This document shows positions 1 to 6,122 of a stretch of 14,155 nucleotides of DNA, one piece after another. The stretch is from assembly GCA_045649505.1 (NCBI GenBank), contig JAZRQA010000065.1, forward strand, positions 1 through 14,155, in the 5' to 3' direction. Under the pieces are notes generated by a model, which saw only the letters and a program-made list of their open reading frames with translations, was not told where the DNA came from and did not search any database. A program made the translations under genes and the position numbers. How positions within the stretch are numbered: position 1 is the stretch's first letter; every line of letters starts with the position of its first letter. Source of the DNA: SIG587 sp045649505. Lineage in GTDB: Bacteria; Bacillota; Clostridia; Oscillospirales; Acutalibacteraceae.

Positions 1-435
1 AAATTAAGCGGTCTTATGTTTGTGGCTGGATTTGTGGTTGCAGGGCTTGGCTTCCGCTTTAACCTATATACCTTGCCAAAAGGCGTTTCTATCGGTGCGG
101 CGGTGGTGTTTTTGGTGGCATACATTCTCTATGCCGAGGTGCTTAGAGAGAATACATACCTAAGCCGTACTATCGAAGTACAGGAAAACCAAAAGGTGAT
201 AGATACAGGACTTTACGGAATTGTCAGACACCCAATGTACAGCGTAACCTTGCTTTTGTTTTTATCAATGCCGTTGGTACTCGGCTCAGTATATTCGTTT
301 TTGATTTTCCTTGCATATCCTTTTATCATAGCAAAAAGGATTAAGGACGAGGAAAAATTCCTCGAAAAAGAACTCGACGGTTACCGTGAGTATAAACAAA
401 AGGTCAAATACCGCTTAATACAGTTTATTTGGTAA
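1..435 (+). CDS. Isoprenylcysteine carboxyl methyltransferase-family membrane protein, 5' partial
   Basis: The reading frame is open from base 1 (codons for KLSGL precede the first ATG at 16), so the true start lies left of the window and 144 residues are visible. Members of this ICMT/PEMT-like family are polytopic membrane enzymes that transfer a methyl group from S-adenosylmethionine to a small or lipid-linked acceptor. The family signature is seen as GLYGIVRHPMYS, with the RHPMY box, followed by a hydrophobic stretch and the conserved DEEKFLEKEL...GYREYKQKV tail that completes the SAM pocket. Two to three hydrophobic segments flank this. Bacterial substrates are mostly unknown, so the acceptor cannot be named. 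The next gene follows after a 35-nt gap on the same strand, suggesting co-transcription. The family call is fairly secure; the function is not. Confidence 0.8.
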   Translation, partial: KLSGLMFVAGFVVAGLGFRFNLYTLPKGVSIGAAVVFLVAYILYAEVLRENTYLSRTIEVQENQKVIDTGLYGIVRHPMYSVTLLLFLSMPLVLGSVYSFLIFLAYPFIIAKRIKDEEKFLEKELDGYREYKQKVKYRLIQFIW

Positions 436-470
436 CAGTAAATTAAAACCCATTTGTAAGGATGAAAGCA

Positions 471-983
471 ATGATTATTTTAATTACAGGTGCTTCGCAC
501 ACTGGCAAGACTGCTCTTGCTCAGAAACTACTCGAAAAACATAAATACCCATATCTCTCGATAGACCATCTTAAAATGGGTTTAATTCGTAGCGGTAACA
601 CCGAGCTTACACCTTTGAGTGATGACAGTGCCTTGACCGAATATCTATGGCCGATAGTTTGCGAGATTATTAAAACCGCCATAGAAAACAAGCAAAATCT
701 TATTGTTGAGGGTTGCTATATTCCGTTCACCTGGCAAGAAGATTTCGATAAGGAATATCTCAACAACATAAAATGTTATTGCCTTGTAATGAGCGAGAAT
801 TATATAAGAAACCATTTTGATGATATTAAGAAATTCGCCTCAGTTATTGAAAGACGCATTGACGATGATTGCACAATTGAAGGCTTATTGCAAGATAACT
901 CGCAGGTTTTAAACTTATGTAAAAAGCATAATGCAAACTATGTGCTTATTGATGATGAGTATAAAATAGATATAGATTTTTGA
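471..983 (+). CDS. Small P-loop kinase-like ATPase
   Basis: A 170-residue soluble protein with a Walker A motif GASHTGKT at residues 7-14, just after the first beta strand (MIILIT), as in the zeta-toxin / nucleotide and small-molecule kinase group of P-loop proteins. A second strand with an SIDH sequence near residue 31 fits the acceptor-binding aspartate of such kinases, and LIVEGCYIP is a likely Walker-B-like strand. The substrate is not evident; a role as a toxin, an antibiotic kinase or a housekeeping kinase cannot be separated here. I chose the ATG at 471 because AAGGA at 458-462 is 8 nt upstream of it. The in-frame ATG at 462 overlaps that ribosome binding site and is less likely. It lies between the methyltransferase-like gene and a second P-loop gene starting 9 nt after its stop. 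Confidence 0.7.
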   Translation: MIILITGASHTGKTALAQKLLEKHKYPYLSIDHLKMGLIRSGNTELTPLSDDSALTEYLWPIVCEIIKTAIENKQNLIVEGCYIPFTWQEDFDKEYLNNIKCYCLVMSENYIRNHFDDIKKFASVIERRIDDDCTIEGLLQDNSQVLNLCKKHNANYVLIDDEYKIDIDF

Positions 984-992
984 GGTTCTAAG

Positions 993-1478
993 ATGCAAAA
1001 AATTATGGTCATAGGTTGCCCCGGTGCTGGTAAAAGCACTTTTTCAAGAGCACTACGCGACAAGATGGGTTTGCCGCTTTTCCATTTGGATATATTGTTT
1101 TGGAACTCCGATAAAACTAATGTTTCGCGCAAGGAATTTGACGAAAAGCTTTCTGATATTTTAAAACAAGACAAATGGATAATCGACGGCAACTACGGCA
1201 GAACTCTTGAAATGCGCCTAAAGGAATGTGATACCGTTTTTTTACTTGATTTTCCGGTTTCGGTGTGCCTTTCAGGTGTAGAGTCGCGTATCGGGAAACC
1301 GAGAGAGGATATGCCTTGGATAGAACAAGAATTTGATGCAGAATTTAAAGAGTGGATAATAAATTTTCCTAAAAAAGAGTTGCCGCAGGTATATTCGTTA
1401 CTTGAAAAATATAAAGATAAAAATGTTATTATTTTTAAATCTCATAATGAAATAGATGAGTTTTTGGAAAAATTATGA
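993..1478 (+). CDS. FlaR-like / adenylate-kinase-like P-loop protein
   Basis: A 161-residue protein with Walker A GCPGAGKST (residues 8-16), an HLD segment after strand 2, WIIDGNYGRTLEMRL and the strand FLLDFP. These are typical of the family often annotated as 'DNA topology modulation protein FlaR' or adenylate-kinase-related. The later GKPREDMP...FKEWIINFPKK segment also matches that family, where it probably forms the lid and helical end. These proteins are predicted nucleotide or small-molecule kinases; the FlaR name is historical and their biochemical role is poorly defined. Translation starts at 993, with GAGG at 982-985 overlapping the stop of the preceding gene, so the two kinase-like genes look translationally coupled. 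A hairpin terminator at 1508-1536 ends the unit. Confidence 0.75.
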   Translation: MQKIMVIGCPGAGKSTFSRALRDKMGLPLFHLDILFWNSDKTNVSRKEFDEKLSDILKQDKWIIDGNYGRTLEMRLKECDTVFLLDFPVSVCLSGVESRIGKPREDMPWIEQEFDAEFKEWIINFPKKELPQVYSLLEKYKDKNVIIFKSHNEIDEFLEKL

Positions 1479-1507
1479 AACCATATTGTTTTAAGTTATA
1501 ACAAACA

Positions 1508-1539
1508 ACCGCTGAAAGCGTAAATACTTCAGCGGTTTT
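1508..1539. terminator. Bidirectional hairpin terminator
   Basis: A perfect 9-bp stem ACCGCTGAA (1508-1516) / TTCAGCGGT (1528-1536) with an 11-nt loop is followed by a short T run. It sits between the convergent P-loop operon (+) and the manganese catalase gene (-) and probably ends both. The T run is short on the + side, and the - side reads into a T/G-rich stretch. Confidence 0.7.
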
Positions 1540-1543
1540 AATA

Positions 1544-2209
1544 TTACTTATCGAAAGAAACAGGCTTTGTATCGTTTGTTGCAAAAGCGTTAGGACCTGG
1601 ATCTGACATAGAGAAATACATTTTAGCGGCTTTGGTTGTGCCGAAATCTCGGTTAGAGCCTGAGTTTTGCACCTTGTTAAATGCATCACGGAACATTTGG
1701 TTGTGCGCTTCCTCACGATTTAAGAGGAAATCGATGGTCTCGCGCACCTTTTTGTCATCAATCTGGCGGTAAAGGTATTCATAAACCACCTTTGCACGCT
1801 GTTCTGAAGCAATATTACTAAGCAAATCGGCACATAAATCGCCTGTAACAGTTACATAGTCGCCCGTCCACGAATAACCCGAAGCGTTGATAAGACCAGG
1901 GTTTAAGCCGAGAAGCACGTGTGACTGAATTTCGCCTGACGGTACCTTTGCGGCATCAACATCGTGTCCGTTTAGCAGATTGATGGTTTGCGCCACCATT
2001 TCCATATGACCGAGTTCTTCCGCGGCAATATCAAGGAATAAATCTTTAATCTCAGGGTCTTTGATTCTAAAACTCTGCGACATATACTGCATAGCCGCCT
2101 TAAGCTCACCGTTGCCGCCGCCAAGCTGTTCTTGAAGCAGTGCCGCATATTGCGGGTTTGGCTTCTCTACCGCTACAGGATGAAAAAGCATCTTTTCGTG
2201 TTTAAACAT
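1544..2209 (-). CDS. cotJC: Manganese catalase, CotJC-like
   Basis: A 221-residue ferritin-like protein of the dimanganese catalase family, which disproportionates hydrogen peroxide to water and oxygen. The metal ligands can be placed: Glu35 (GGNGELKAAM), Glu65 and His68 (AEELGHMEM), Glu136 (SEQRAK) and His169 (REEAHNQMF), matching the Glu-Glu-His-Glu-His set of characterised Mn catalases. At about 220 residues it is the short form, typical of the spore-coat protein CotJC rather than the longer lactobacillar enzyme. No cotJA or cotJB homologues are adjacent. The start is well supported by GGAGGT 8 nt upstream (2217-2222 region). I saw no convincing housekeeping or sporulation promoter in the 60 nt upstream. 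It fits the peroxide-defence theme of perR and rubrerythrin further right. The symbol is by family resemblance; a vegetative catalase role is equally possible. Confidence 0.9.
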   Translation of the reverse strand: MFKHEKMLFHPVAVEKPNPQYAALLQEQLGGGNGELKAAMQYMSQSFRIKDPEIKDLFLDIAAEELGHMEMVAQTINLLNGHDVDAAKVPSGEIQSHVLLGLNPGLINASGYSWTGDYVTVTGDLCADLLSNIASEQRAKVVYEYLYRQIDDKKVRETIDFLLNREEAHNQMFRDAFNKVQNSGSNRDFGTTKAAKMYFSMSDPGPNAFATNDTKPVSFDK

Positions 2210-2281
2210 AATTTTACCTCCGTTAATTTTGTATTAGATATTCTTTCCAATTCTAAAACGGATATGCAACTGTAACATAAT

Positions 2282-2515
2282 TTGTATATACTATTACTAG
2301 CAACTAAAAAATTGTATAATAGCTCATACGATGTTTGGGCGCGAATTACTAAGTCTACTTGGTTTGTAAAAACATCAAATTCTTGCGTAGCGATTCGTGA
2401 TAAGCCGTTAAAACATATGGATAATAATGATCGTATATTTGTTGCTGAATTAACTGGTGTTGCAGCATGGCAAAATGTAATTTGCGATAACCAATATCTT
2501 AAAGAAAATATTTAA
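2282..2515 (+). pseudogene. 5'-truncated Cas2-like (SinR-family) relic
   Basis: The reading frame encodes up to 77 residues, from a TTG with no ribosome binding site and a stop in the same frame at 2273-2275. Its body, from YDVWARITKSTWFVKT through NDRIFVAEL to AAWQNV and the terminal QYLKENI, resembles the small Cas2-fold proteins often labelled 'SinR family' (about 85-95 residues). Those begin with a strand like xxYDLxxPGQxY. That first strand and its following helix are missing here: only a garbled KKLYNSSY precedes the conserved body. This suggests the 5' end was deleted and the gene is dead. It is not part of a CRISPR locus: no repeats or other cas genes are visible. The family assignment is from memory of the pattern. 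A shorter active protein cannot be excluded. Confidence 0.5.
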
Positions 2516-2525
2516 TTTTAAAGTT

Positions 2526-2562
2526 AAAAAGCCTATGAAATCAATGATTTCATAGGCTTTTT
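2526..2562. terminator. Hairpin terminator
   Basis: The arms GCCTATGAAATCA (2531-2543) and TGATTTCATAGGC (2545-2557) form an almost uninterrupted inverted repeat flanked by AAAAA on the left and TTTTT on the right, so it can act in both directions. Its core is nearly the same as that of the terminator at 5291-5325, which follows the tRNA-Pro gene on the minus strand. On the minus strand this hairpin follows a 13-nt tRNA-like fragment at 2562-2574. Confidence 0.8.
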
Positions 2563-2574
2563 GGTCGGAGTAGC
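2562..2574 (-). pseudogene. Fragment resembling a tRNA-Pro 3' end
   Basis: Read on the minus strand this is GCTACTCCGACCA, which looks like the 3' side of an acceptor stem, discriminator A and encoded CCA. It abuts a hairpin terminator exactly as the intact tRNA-Pro at 5325-5400 does. G72 and A73 agree with the tRNA-Pro identity pattern. Nothing upstream on that strand continues as a T-arm, so only a fragment remains. At 13 nt, chance is possible; the support is the shared context with the tRNA-Pro terminator. Confidence 0.35.
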
Positions 2575-2798
2575 GTTATAGTAATTAAGTGTAAACCCGC
2601 ATAAACACTAGGTTTTTTGCAGCCAAAAACAGTACATATTCTCTTGATTGCTATATATTTTACGCACAAGAAATTCGATGTCTACGCAAAAAAAAGAAGA
2701 ATGTGAAAAATTGTTAGCGGTGATGATTGAAGAAAAGAAAGAGGAGATAAAAGCGGAGAAACAAAATTCAAGATGAAACCATCTATGCAAATATATAA
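2575..2798. other. Non-coding, AT-rich stretch with no assigned gene
   Basis: This is most of the gap between the Cas2-like relic and the zinc-ribbon operon. It contains a weak AAACC...GGTTT inverted repeat around 2594-2616 and a 32-codon frame (2678-2776, rich in Lys and Glu) with no ribosome binding site. I could not assign a function to either. It may be debris from an earlier gene or mobile element. Confidence 0.4.
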
Positions 2799-2827
2799 TT
2801 GAAAAAGGCACCAAAATGTTATATAAT
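2799..2827 (+). promoter_or_regulatory. Sigma-A-type promoter of the zinc-ribbon operon
   Basis: TTGAAA (2799-2804), a 17-nt spacer and TATAAT (2822-2827). Transcription should begin near 2834. This places the in-frame ATG at 2816 upstream of the transcript, so the start of the following gene is the ATG at 2855. Confidence 0.8.
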
Positions 2828-2854
2828 GTAAAAAACAGGTTTTGGGGATTTTAT

Positions 2855-4090
2855 ATGTTTAAAAAAATATTAGTGTTTTTTGTTGCTATTTTAATAGTAT
2901 CTTCTTTTTCTGTGTTAGTTATTGCCGAAAACACAAATACATATAAGGATTCTGTTACGGGAGTTTCTTTCACCATTCCGCAAGGTTGGAATGAAACACC
3001 GTTAAATGAAGAAAGAGAATATATTAAAGTTAAATATCTACCAGAAAACAAAGACGGTGCATCAATTCAATTTGGTTATGCTGATATATGGGGACAAATG
3101 TCAGATAGCGATAAGTTTGGCTATTCGCGTTCTGATTTTAATCATTCTGCAATAATGGATAGTATTACAAATGAAGAAATATTGCAAATGATAGGCTATG
3201 ATAGCCTTGTCGCTGAAATAGATACTGTATACTATAACGGAACAGAATACTTAGAAATAACTATTGATACGGAAATGTCGGTTTTTGATGTTTCTTCTGA
3301 TGTAACAATAATTACACTTTTAAGATTTGATAATGGATATTGGTTTCAGTTCGTTTACGGTGATATGAAGGAAAAAAGTCATTACCAAGAATTTGAATCA
3401 TTGATTAATAGTGTTGAGTATCCGTATTTCGCTAAAACAAGCAATGAAATCATAGATATAGATAGTGATGGTAATTTACAATTTAATTTTCAAAATTTGA
3501 TTTTAAGTTTGGTTATTACAATAGTAGTGTATTCCTTGCCAATAATAATATATAGATATGGAATTAAAAAACAGGTGTTGCCAGAAAAGAAAGCTAAAAA
3601 AATAACTATTATCTATGGAATTATCGCATTTTTTGTTATGGCGATTTTACTTGGCGGTGCACCTGGTGGAGCGATTATATTATGGAGTTTTGTTAATTAC
3701 AAAATGTTTACAACTCCAAACAAAAATGATATTGGATTAAAATATGAAATATCTGATGATAAAATTAATAAAGAAACAGATTTAAAAGAAGCAAACGAGG
3801 AAAATATTGCCATTAACGAAAATTTAAATGAAGAAGATGAGCTTTTCGTTGGCGGATTTGAAGTAAAGGAATTTGAAGAACCTGTCTTAAAAAATGAATC
3901 TTTTATACCATTGAATGAACTTGAAAAAGCGAAATTAGAAGCTAAACCGCTAATCCCAGAAAAAGAGACATTTAATAACAAAGGAACTCCAAAAGTTTTA
4001 TTTTGCCGTAAATGTGGGATAAGACTTTTAGACGACAGTGATTTTTGTCACAAGTGTGGGTTAAGGGTCATAAGGGAGAATATTAAATGA
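2855..4090 (+). CDS. Membrane protein with secreted ectodomain and C-terminal zinc ribbon, unknown function
   Basis: A 411-residue protein I do not recognise as a named gene. Residues 1-24 form a signal peptide (likely cleaved after VIA). Residues 25-214 are a predicted extracytoplasmic domain beginning YKDSVTGVSFTIPQGW, a pattern seen in PsbP/DUF1795-like lipoprotein domains. Hydrophobic segments follow at about 215-237, 250-267 and 269-285, with a Lys-rich loop between the first two that fits a cytoplasmic side. A long acidic tail (286-380) ends in a zinc ribbon with Cys384, Cys387, Cys398 and Cys401 (CRKC...CHKC), predicted cytoplasmic. The start at 2855 is chosen because a promoter -10 at 2822-2827 excludes the upstream ATG and GGGGA precedes 2855. 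The stop overlaps the next start by 4 nt (ATGA). Base composition is visibly more AT-rich than nrdD. A role as an envelope sensor or anchor is speculation. Confidence 0.75.
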   Translation: MFKKILVFFVAILIVSSFSVLVIAENTNTYKDSVTGVSFTIPQGWNETPLNEEREYIKVKYLPENKDGASIQFGYADIWGQMSDSDKFGYSRSDFNHSAIMDSITNEEILQMIGYDSLVAEIDTVYYNGTEYLEITIDTEMSVFDVSSDVTIITLLRFDNGYWFQFVYGDMKEKSHYQEFESLINSVEYPYFAKTSNEIIDIDSDGNLQFNFQNLILSLVITIVVYSLPIIIYRYGIKKQVLPEKKAKKITIIYGIIAFFVMAILLGGAPGGAIILWSFVNYKMFTTPNKNDIGLKYEISDDKINKETDLKEANEENIAINENLNEEDELFVGGFEVKEFEEPVLKNESFIPLNELEKAKLEAKPLIPEKETFNNKGTPKVLFCRKCGIRLLDDSDFCHKCGLRVIRENIK

Positions 4091-5265
4091 TTTGTAAGCA
4101 GTGTAATAACAATGTACCTAACGACAGTGAATATTGCCCGTTTTGTGGAAATTTTGTAGAAAAAGAAATAACTCAAGCGAATAACATTTCTGATGTAGAA
4201 AAGGGATATACATATCTTGAATTAAAAGAATGGAAAAAAGCTAAAGAGATATTTGATTTTGCTATTGTGAATAATGATAATAAAGCTAGAGCATATATTG
4301 GAAGATTATTAGCAAAACTAAAACTATCCGATTTAATAGGCCTTTCTTCCGTTAATAAAACACTCACTAAATTTGATGATTTTAAAATGGCTGTTAAATA
4401 TGCTGATGATAATTACAAGGAACAGCTTAAAAAATATTATTCGTTAGTTGAAGATAAAATCAATCAAAAGAAAGTTAAAACTAAAAAAAGAGCAATTATA
4501 TCTTTAATTTCTAGTATGTCTTTGATTGTATTACTCGTACTGACTTATTTCGTTTTCATTCCTTTAGGAAGATTTTCATACTATCAAAATCTTTTATCTA
4601 ATGAAAAAATTGAAAAGGCAACTAAATCATATTCTGATAGCAAATGGTTTGAATTTGACGAAAAAGCAGAAGAGCTTTTTTACAATAAAGGTGTCTCGCT
4701 TGTAGAAAGTAAAGATTATAAAAATGCTGAACTTTGCTTTGATACCACTAAGAATTTTAAAGATTCAAAAAATTATTATAATTATTGCAAAGCACAAAAT
4801 TTATTAGCGGAAAATGATTTGGAATCATATAATTATTTTATGAACTGCAAAGATTTTTTGAATAGTAAAGAAATTCTCAACAAGAATGAATATTTTGTTC
4901 TATTGAATAAATTGCAAGGAGAATGGTATCATCCTGAGAAAAGTTTAGAAGAGATAGACTTAGAAATGAAAAAGTTAGGCTTTCGGATTGATGAAAGTGC
5001 AATTAGATATAGTTTGGGTTTTAAGAACTGGGTAGAAATGATTAGAGAATATGGGTATACATACAGTGAGCGATATAGAAAAGAGGCACAAGAGCAGACA
5101 ATAACTTTTTCTGGAACAACTTGTATTGGTATGGGTAAAATAGTGATAAACAGGGAAGAATTGTGCGTAATTGGTGCAGATGACGAAATATATAAAGATA
5201 AATTTATAGAATTTTTGGATGATGAAAACATAAATTTTGCATATTTCAAATGGGAAAAGAAATGA
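4087..5265 (+). CDS. Zinc-ribbon and TPR-like single-pass membrane protein, unknown function
   Basis: A 392-residue protein of unknown function. It opens with a zinc ribbon, Cys3, Cys6, Cys17 and Cys20 (CKQC...CPFC), followed by a TPR-like helical hairpin (about 37-75, YLELKEWKKAKEIFDFAI). After a Lys-rich stretch comes one membrane segment at about 136-160. The remainder, outside the cell by the positive-inside rule, has further TPR-like units (YNKGVSLVESKDYKNAELCF and later repeats containing KDSKNYYNYC) to about residue 270. A C-terminal domain starting LQGEWYHPE may be a small beta-barrel or lipocalin-like fold. The start overlaps the previous stop (ATGA), so the two proteins are probably co-translated and may form one complex. 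A bidirectional terminator follows at 5291-5325. Architectures of this type are common in Clostridia but none has a role I can name. Confidence 0.75.
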   Translation: MICKQCNNNVPNDSEYCPFCGNFVEKEITQANNISDVEKGYTYLELKEWKKAKEIFDFAIVNNDNKARAYIGRLLAKLKLSDLIGLSSVNKTLTKFDDFKMAVKYADDNYKEQLKKYYSLVEDKINQKKVKTKKRAIISLISSMSLIVLLVLTYFVFIPLGRFSYYQNLLSNEKIEKATKSYSDSKWFEFDEKAEELFYNKGVSLVESKDYKNAELCFDTTKNFKDSKNYYNYCKAQNLLAENDLESYNYFMNCKDFLNSKEILNKNEYFVLLNKLQGEWYHPEKSLEEIDLEMKKLGFRIDESAIRYSLGFKNWVEMIREYGYTYSERYRKEAQEQTITFSGTTCIGMGKIVINREELCVIGADDEIYKDKFIEFLDDENINFAYFKWEKK

Positions 5266-5290
5266 CGCTTCATAATTTAGCATAGAATCA

Positions 5291-5325
5291 AAAAACCATG
5301 AAATCTTTGATTTCATGGTTTTTTT
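5291..5325. terminator. Bidirectional terminator shared by the zinc-ribbon operon and tRNA-Pro
   Basis: AACCATGAAATC (5294-5305) and GATTTCATGGTT (5309-5320) form a 12-bp stem with a TTT loop. An A run flanks the left side and a T run the right, so it serves the + strand operon ending at 5265 and the tRNA gene on the - strand. Confidence 0.85.
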
Positions 5326-5400
5326 GGTCGAGGTGACAGGACTCGAACCTGCGGCATCTAGTTCCCAAAACTAGCGCCCTACCAACTGGGCGACACCTCG
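5325..5400 (-). tRNA. tRNA-Pro (anticodon UGG)
   Basis: A 76-nt tRNA with encoded CCA. On the minus strand the acceptor arms CGAGGTG / CACCTCG pair fully, as do the D stem GCCC / GGGC and the anticodon stem CTAGT / ACTAG. The T stem GCAGG / CCTGT surrounds TTCGAGT. The anticodon loop TTTGGGA gives anticodon UGG, which reads CCN proline codons. C1-G72 and A73 are the usual proline identity pattern. A perfect promoter precedes it and a hairpin terminator follows the CCA directly. Confidence 0.95.
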
Positions 5401-5418
5401 AAAATGTGTTGCCAAATT

Positions 5419-5447
5419 ATTATATGCCAAAAATAGGCTTTTGTCAA
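5419..5447 (-). promoter_or_regulatory. Promoter of tRNA-Pro
   Basis: On the minus strand: TTGACA (complement of 5442-5447), a 17-nt spacer and TATAAT (complement of 5419-5424), 18 nt before the first base of the mature tRNA. It is a full consensus match, as expected for a strongly transcribed stable RNA. Confidence 0.9.
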
Positions 5448-5558
5448 TATTTTTCAAACGGTATTATGTTTAAAAAATATTATTATAATAAATTTAACGA
5501 TATTTAGACTCTAAAAATCCTATGCGCTTTAAAGAGATTTATTTTCCTTCATTTTACA

Positions 5559-5587
5559 TTGAGTTGAAAACAAAAATATTGTATAAT
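5559..5587 (+). promoter_or_regulatory. Promoter of the MGMT-family gene
   Basis: TTGAGT (5559-5564), a 17-nt spacer and TATAAT (5582-5587), ending 17 nt before the chosen start codon at 5605. Confidence 0.65.
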
Positions 5588-5604
5588 ATATGTAGGTGAT
5601 TTTA

Positions 5605-5907
5605 ATGAGCGTTTTTGAAAAGATTTATGATGTGGTGCGTACCATTCCTAAGGGCAGGGTAGCAACCTATGGTCAAGTTGCAATGCTTGCAGGCAATCCA
5701 CGCTGGGCACGGGTAGTGGGATATGCTCTGCATAACAATCCCAGCCCCGGTGAGATACCATGCCATCGTGTGGTAAACCGAGAGGGTAGGGTAGCGGCCG
5801 CCTTTGCCTTTGGAGGAGGTCAAGCTCAACGCCATATGCTTGAAGATGAGGGAATAATTTTTGAGCCTGACGGTCACATAGACTTAAGAAAGTACGCGAT
5901 ATTTTAA
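5605..5907 (+). CDS. MGMT-family DNA alkyl-repair protein (short form)
   Basis: A 100-residue protein made up only of the DNA-binding / alkyl-acceptor domain of O6-alkylguanine-DNA alkyltransferases. Visible features are the helix-turn-helix start TIPKGRVATYGQVA (Tyr22), the Arg finger in ARVVGYALHNNP (Arg36) and the acceptor motif IPCHRV with Cys53. The N-terminal domain of Ada/Ogt-type enzymes (about 60-80 residues) is absent, as in alkyltransferase-like (ATL) proteins. However, ATL proteins have Trp or Ala in place of the acceptor cysteine, and here the Cys is present, so suicidal alkyl transfer is still possible. I chose the ATG at 5605 because AGGTGA (5594-5599) is 5 nt upstream; the GTG at 5596 lies inside that site. 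It appears to be a single-gene unit with its own promoter; no clear terminator was seen before the nrd operon. Confidence 0.85.
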   Translation: MSVFEKIYDVVRTIPKGRVATYGQVAMLAGNPRWARVVGYALHNNPSPGEIPCHRVVNREGRVAAAFAFGGGQAQRHMLEDEGIIFEPDGHIDLRKYAIF

Positions 5908-6034
5908 ATGGCTATAATTCTTTGGCTAATCATTTCATAAAAATTTTAATTTTTTTGAATGCTCCTTTTTTGCATAAAAAACAACATGTTTTTTTGTTAT
6001 AATAGACAATTTAGAAAAAAATCAAAATATTGTG

Positions 6035-6063
6035 TTGACTTTTGCCCTTTTTGAGGTTAGAAT
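6035..6063 (+). promoter_or_regulatory. Promoter of the nrd operon
   Basis: TTGACT (6035-6040), a 17-nt spacer and TAGAAT (6058-6063). The start of transcription should be near 6070, inside the first NrdR-box-like site, which gives a simple route to repression. Confidence 0.75.
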
Positions 6064-6077
6064 ACAATATGTAGTTT
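6062..6077 (+). promoter_or_regulatory. NrdR-box-like operator 1
   Basis: ATACAATATGTAGTTT matches about 13 of 16 positions of the known NrdR box consensus (ACACWATATWTWGTGT). It overlaps the -10 hexamer. NrdR is the ATP/dATP-sensing repressor of bacterial ribonucleotide reductase operons; no nrdR gene lies in this window. Confidence 0.5.
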
Positions 6078-6094
6078 TTGAAAAAGTAAAATAT

Positions 6095-6110
6095 ACACTA
6101 TATGTGGAGG
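6095..6110 (+). promoter_or_regulatory. NrdR-box-like operator 2, overlapping the nrdD ribosome binding site
   Basis: ACACTATATGTGGAGG matches the first nine positions of the NrdR box exactly and about 12 of 16 overall. Its right half is taken up by GGAGG, the ribosome binding site of nrdD. It starts 33 bp after site 1, close to the three-helical-turn spacing usual for paired NrdR boxes (about 31-32 bp). Confidence 0.45.
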
Positions 6111-6122
6111 AAGAAAAAGAAA

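Noticed and set aside
2220..2281. Sporulation-type (sigma E or K) promoter before the CotJC-like gene
   Set aside because: A few ATA-containing hexamers occur, but no pair has correct spacing and sequence; the housekeeping consensus is also poor.
2282..2515. Part of a CRISPR-Cas locus, because of the Cas2-like fold
   Set aside because: No direct repeats with spacers and no other cas genes are visible; Cas2-like orphan proteins occur widely outside CRISPR loci.
2678..2776. Small Lys/Glu-rich 32-codon ORF
   Set aside because: It has no ribosome binding site, no recognisable family and a composition that AT-rich non-coding DNA easily gives. It may be the end of a lost gene.
2816..2854. ATG at 2816 as the start of the first zinc-ribbon protein
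   Set aside because: The -10 TATAAT (2822-2827) of a TTGAAA-17-TATAAT promoter lies inside this extension, so the transcript starts after it. The ATG at 2855 is followed directly by a signal peptide and preceded by GGGGA.
5977..5995. AAAAAACA / TGTTTTTT hairpin as terminator of the MGMT-family gene
   Set aside because: The stem is almost only A-T pairs with a 3-nt loop, so it is too weak to call, although it could contribute to termination.
6102..6122. ATG at 6102 as the start of nrdD
   Set aside because: It lies upstream of GGAGG (6106-6110) and overlaps the NrdR-like site. The 7-residue extension is basic and unlike NrdD N-termini, which begin close to the ATP cone.
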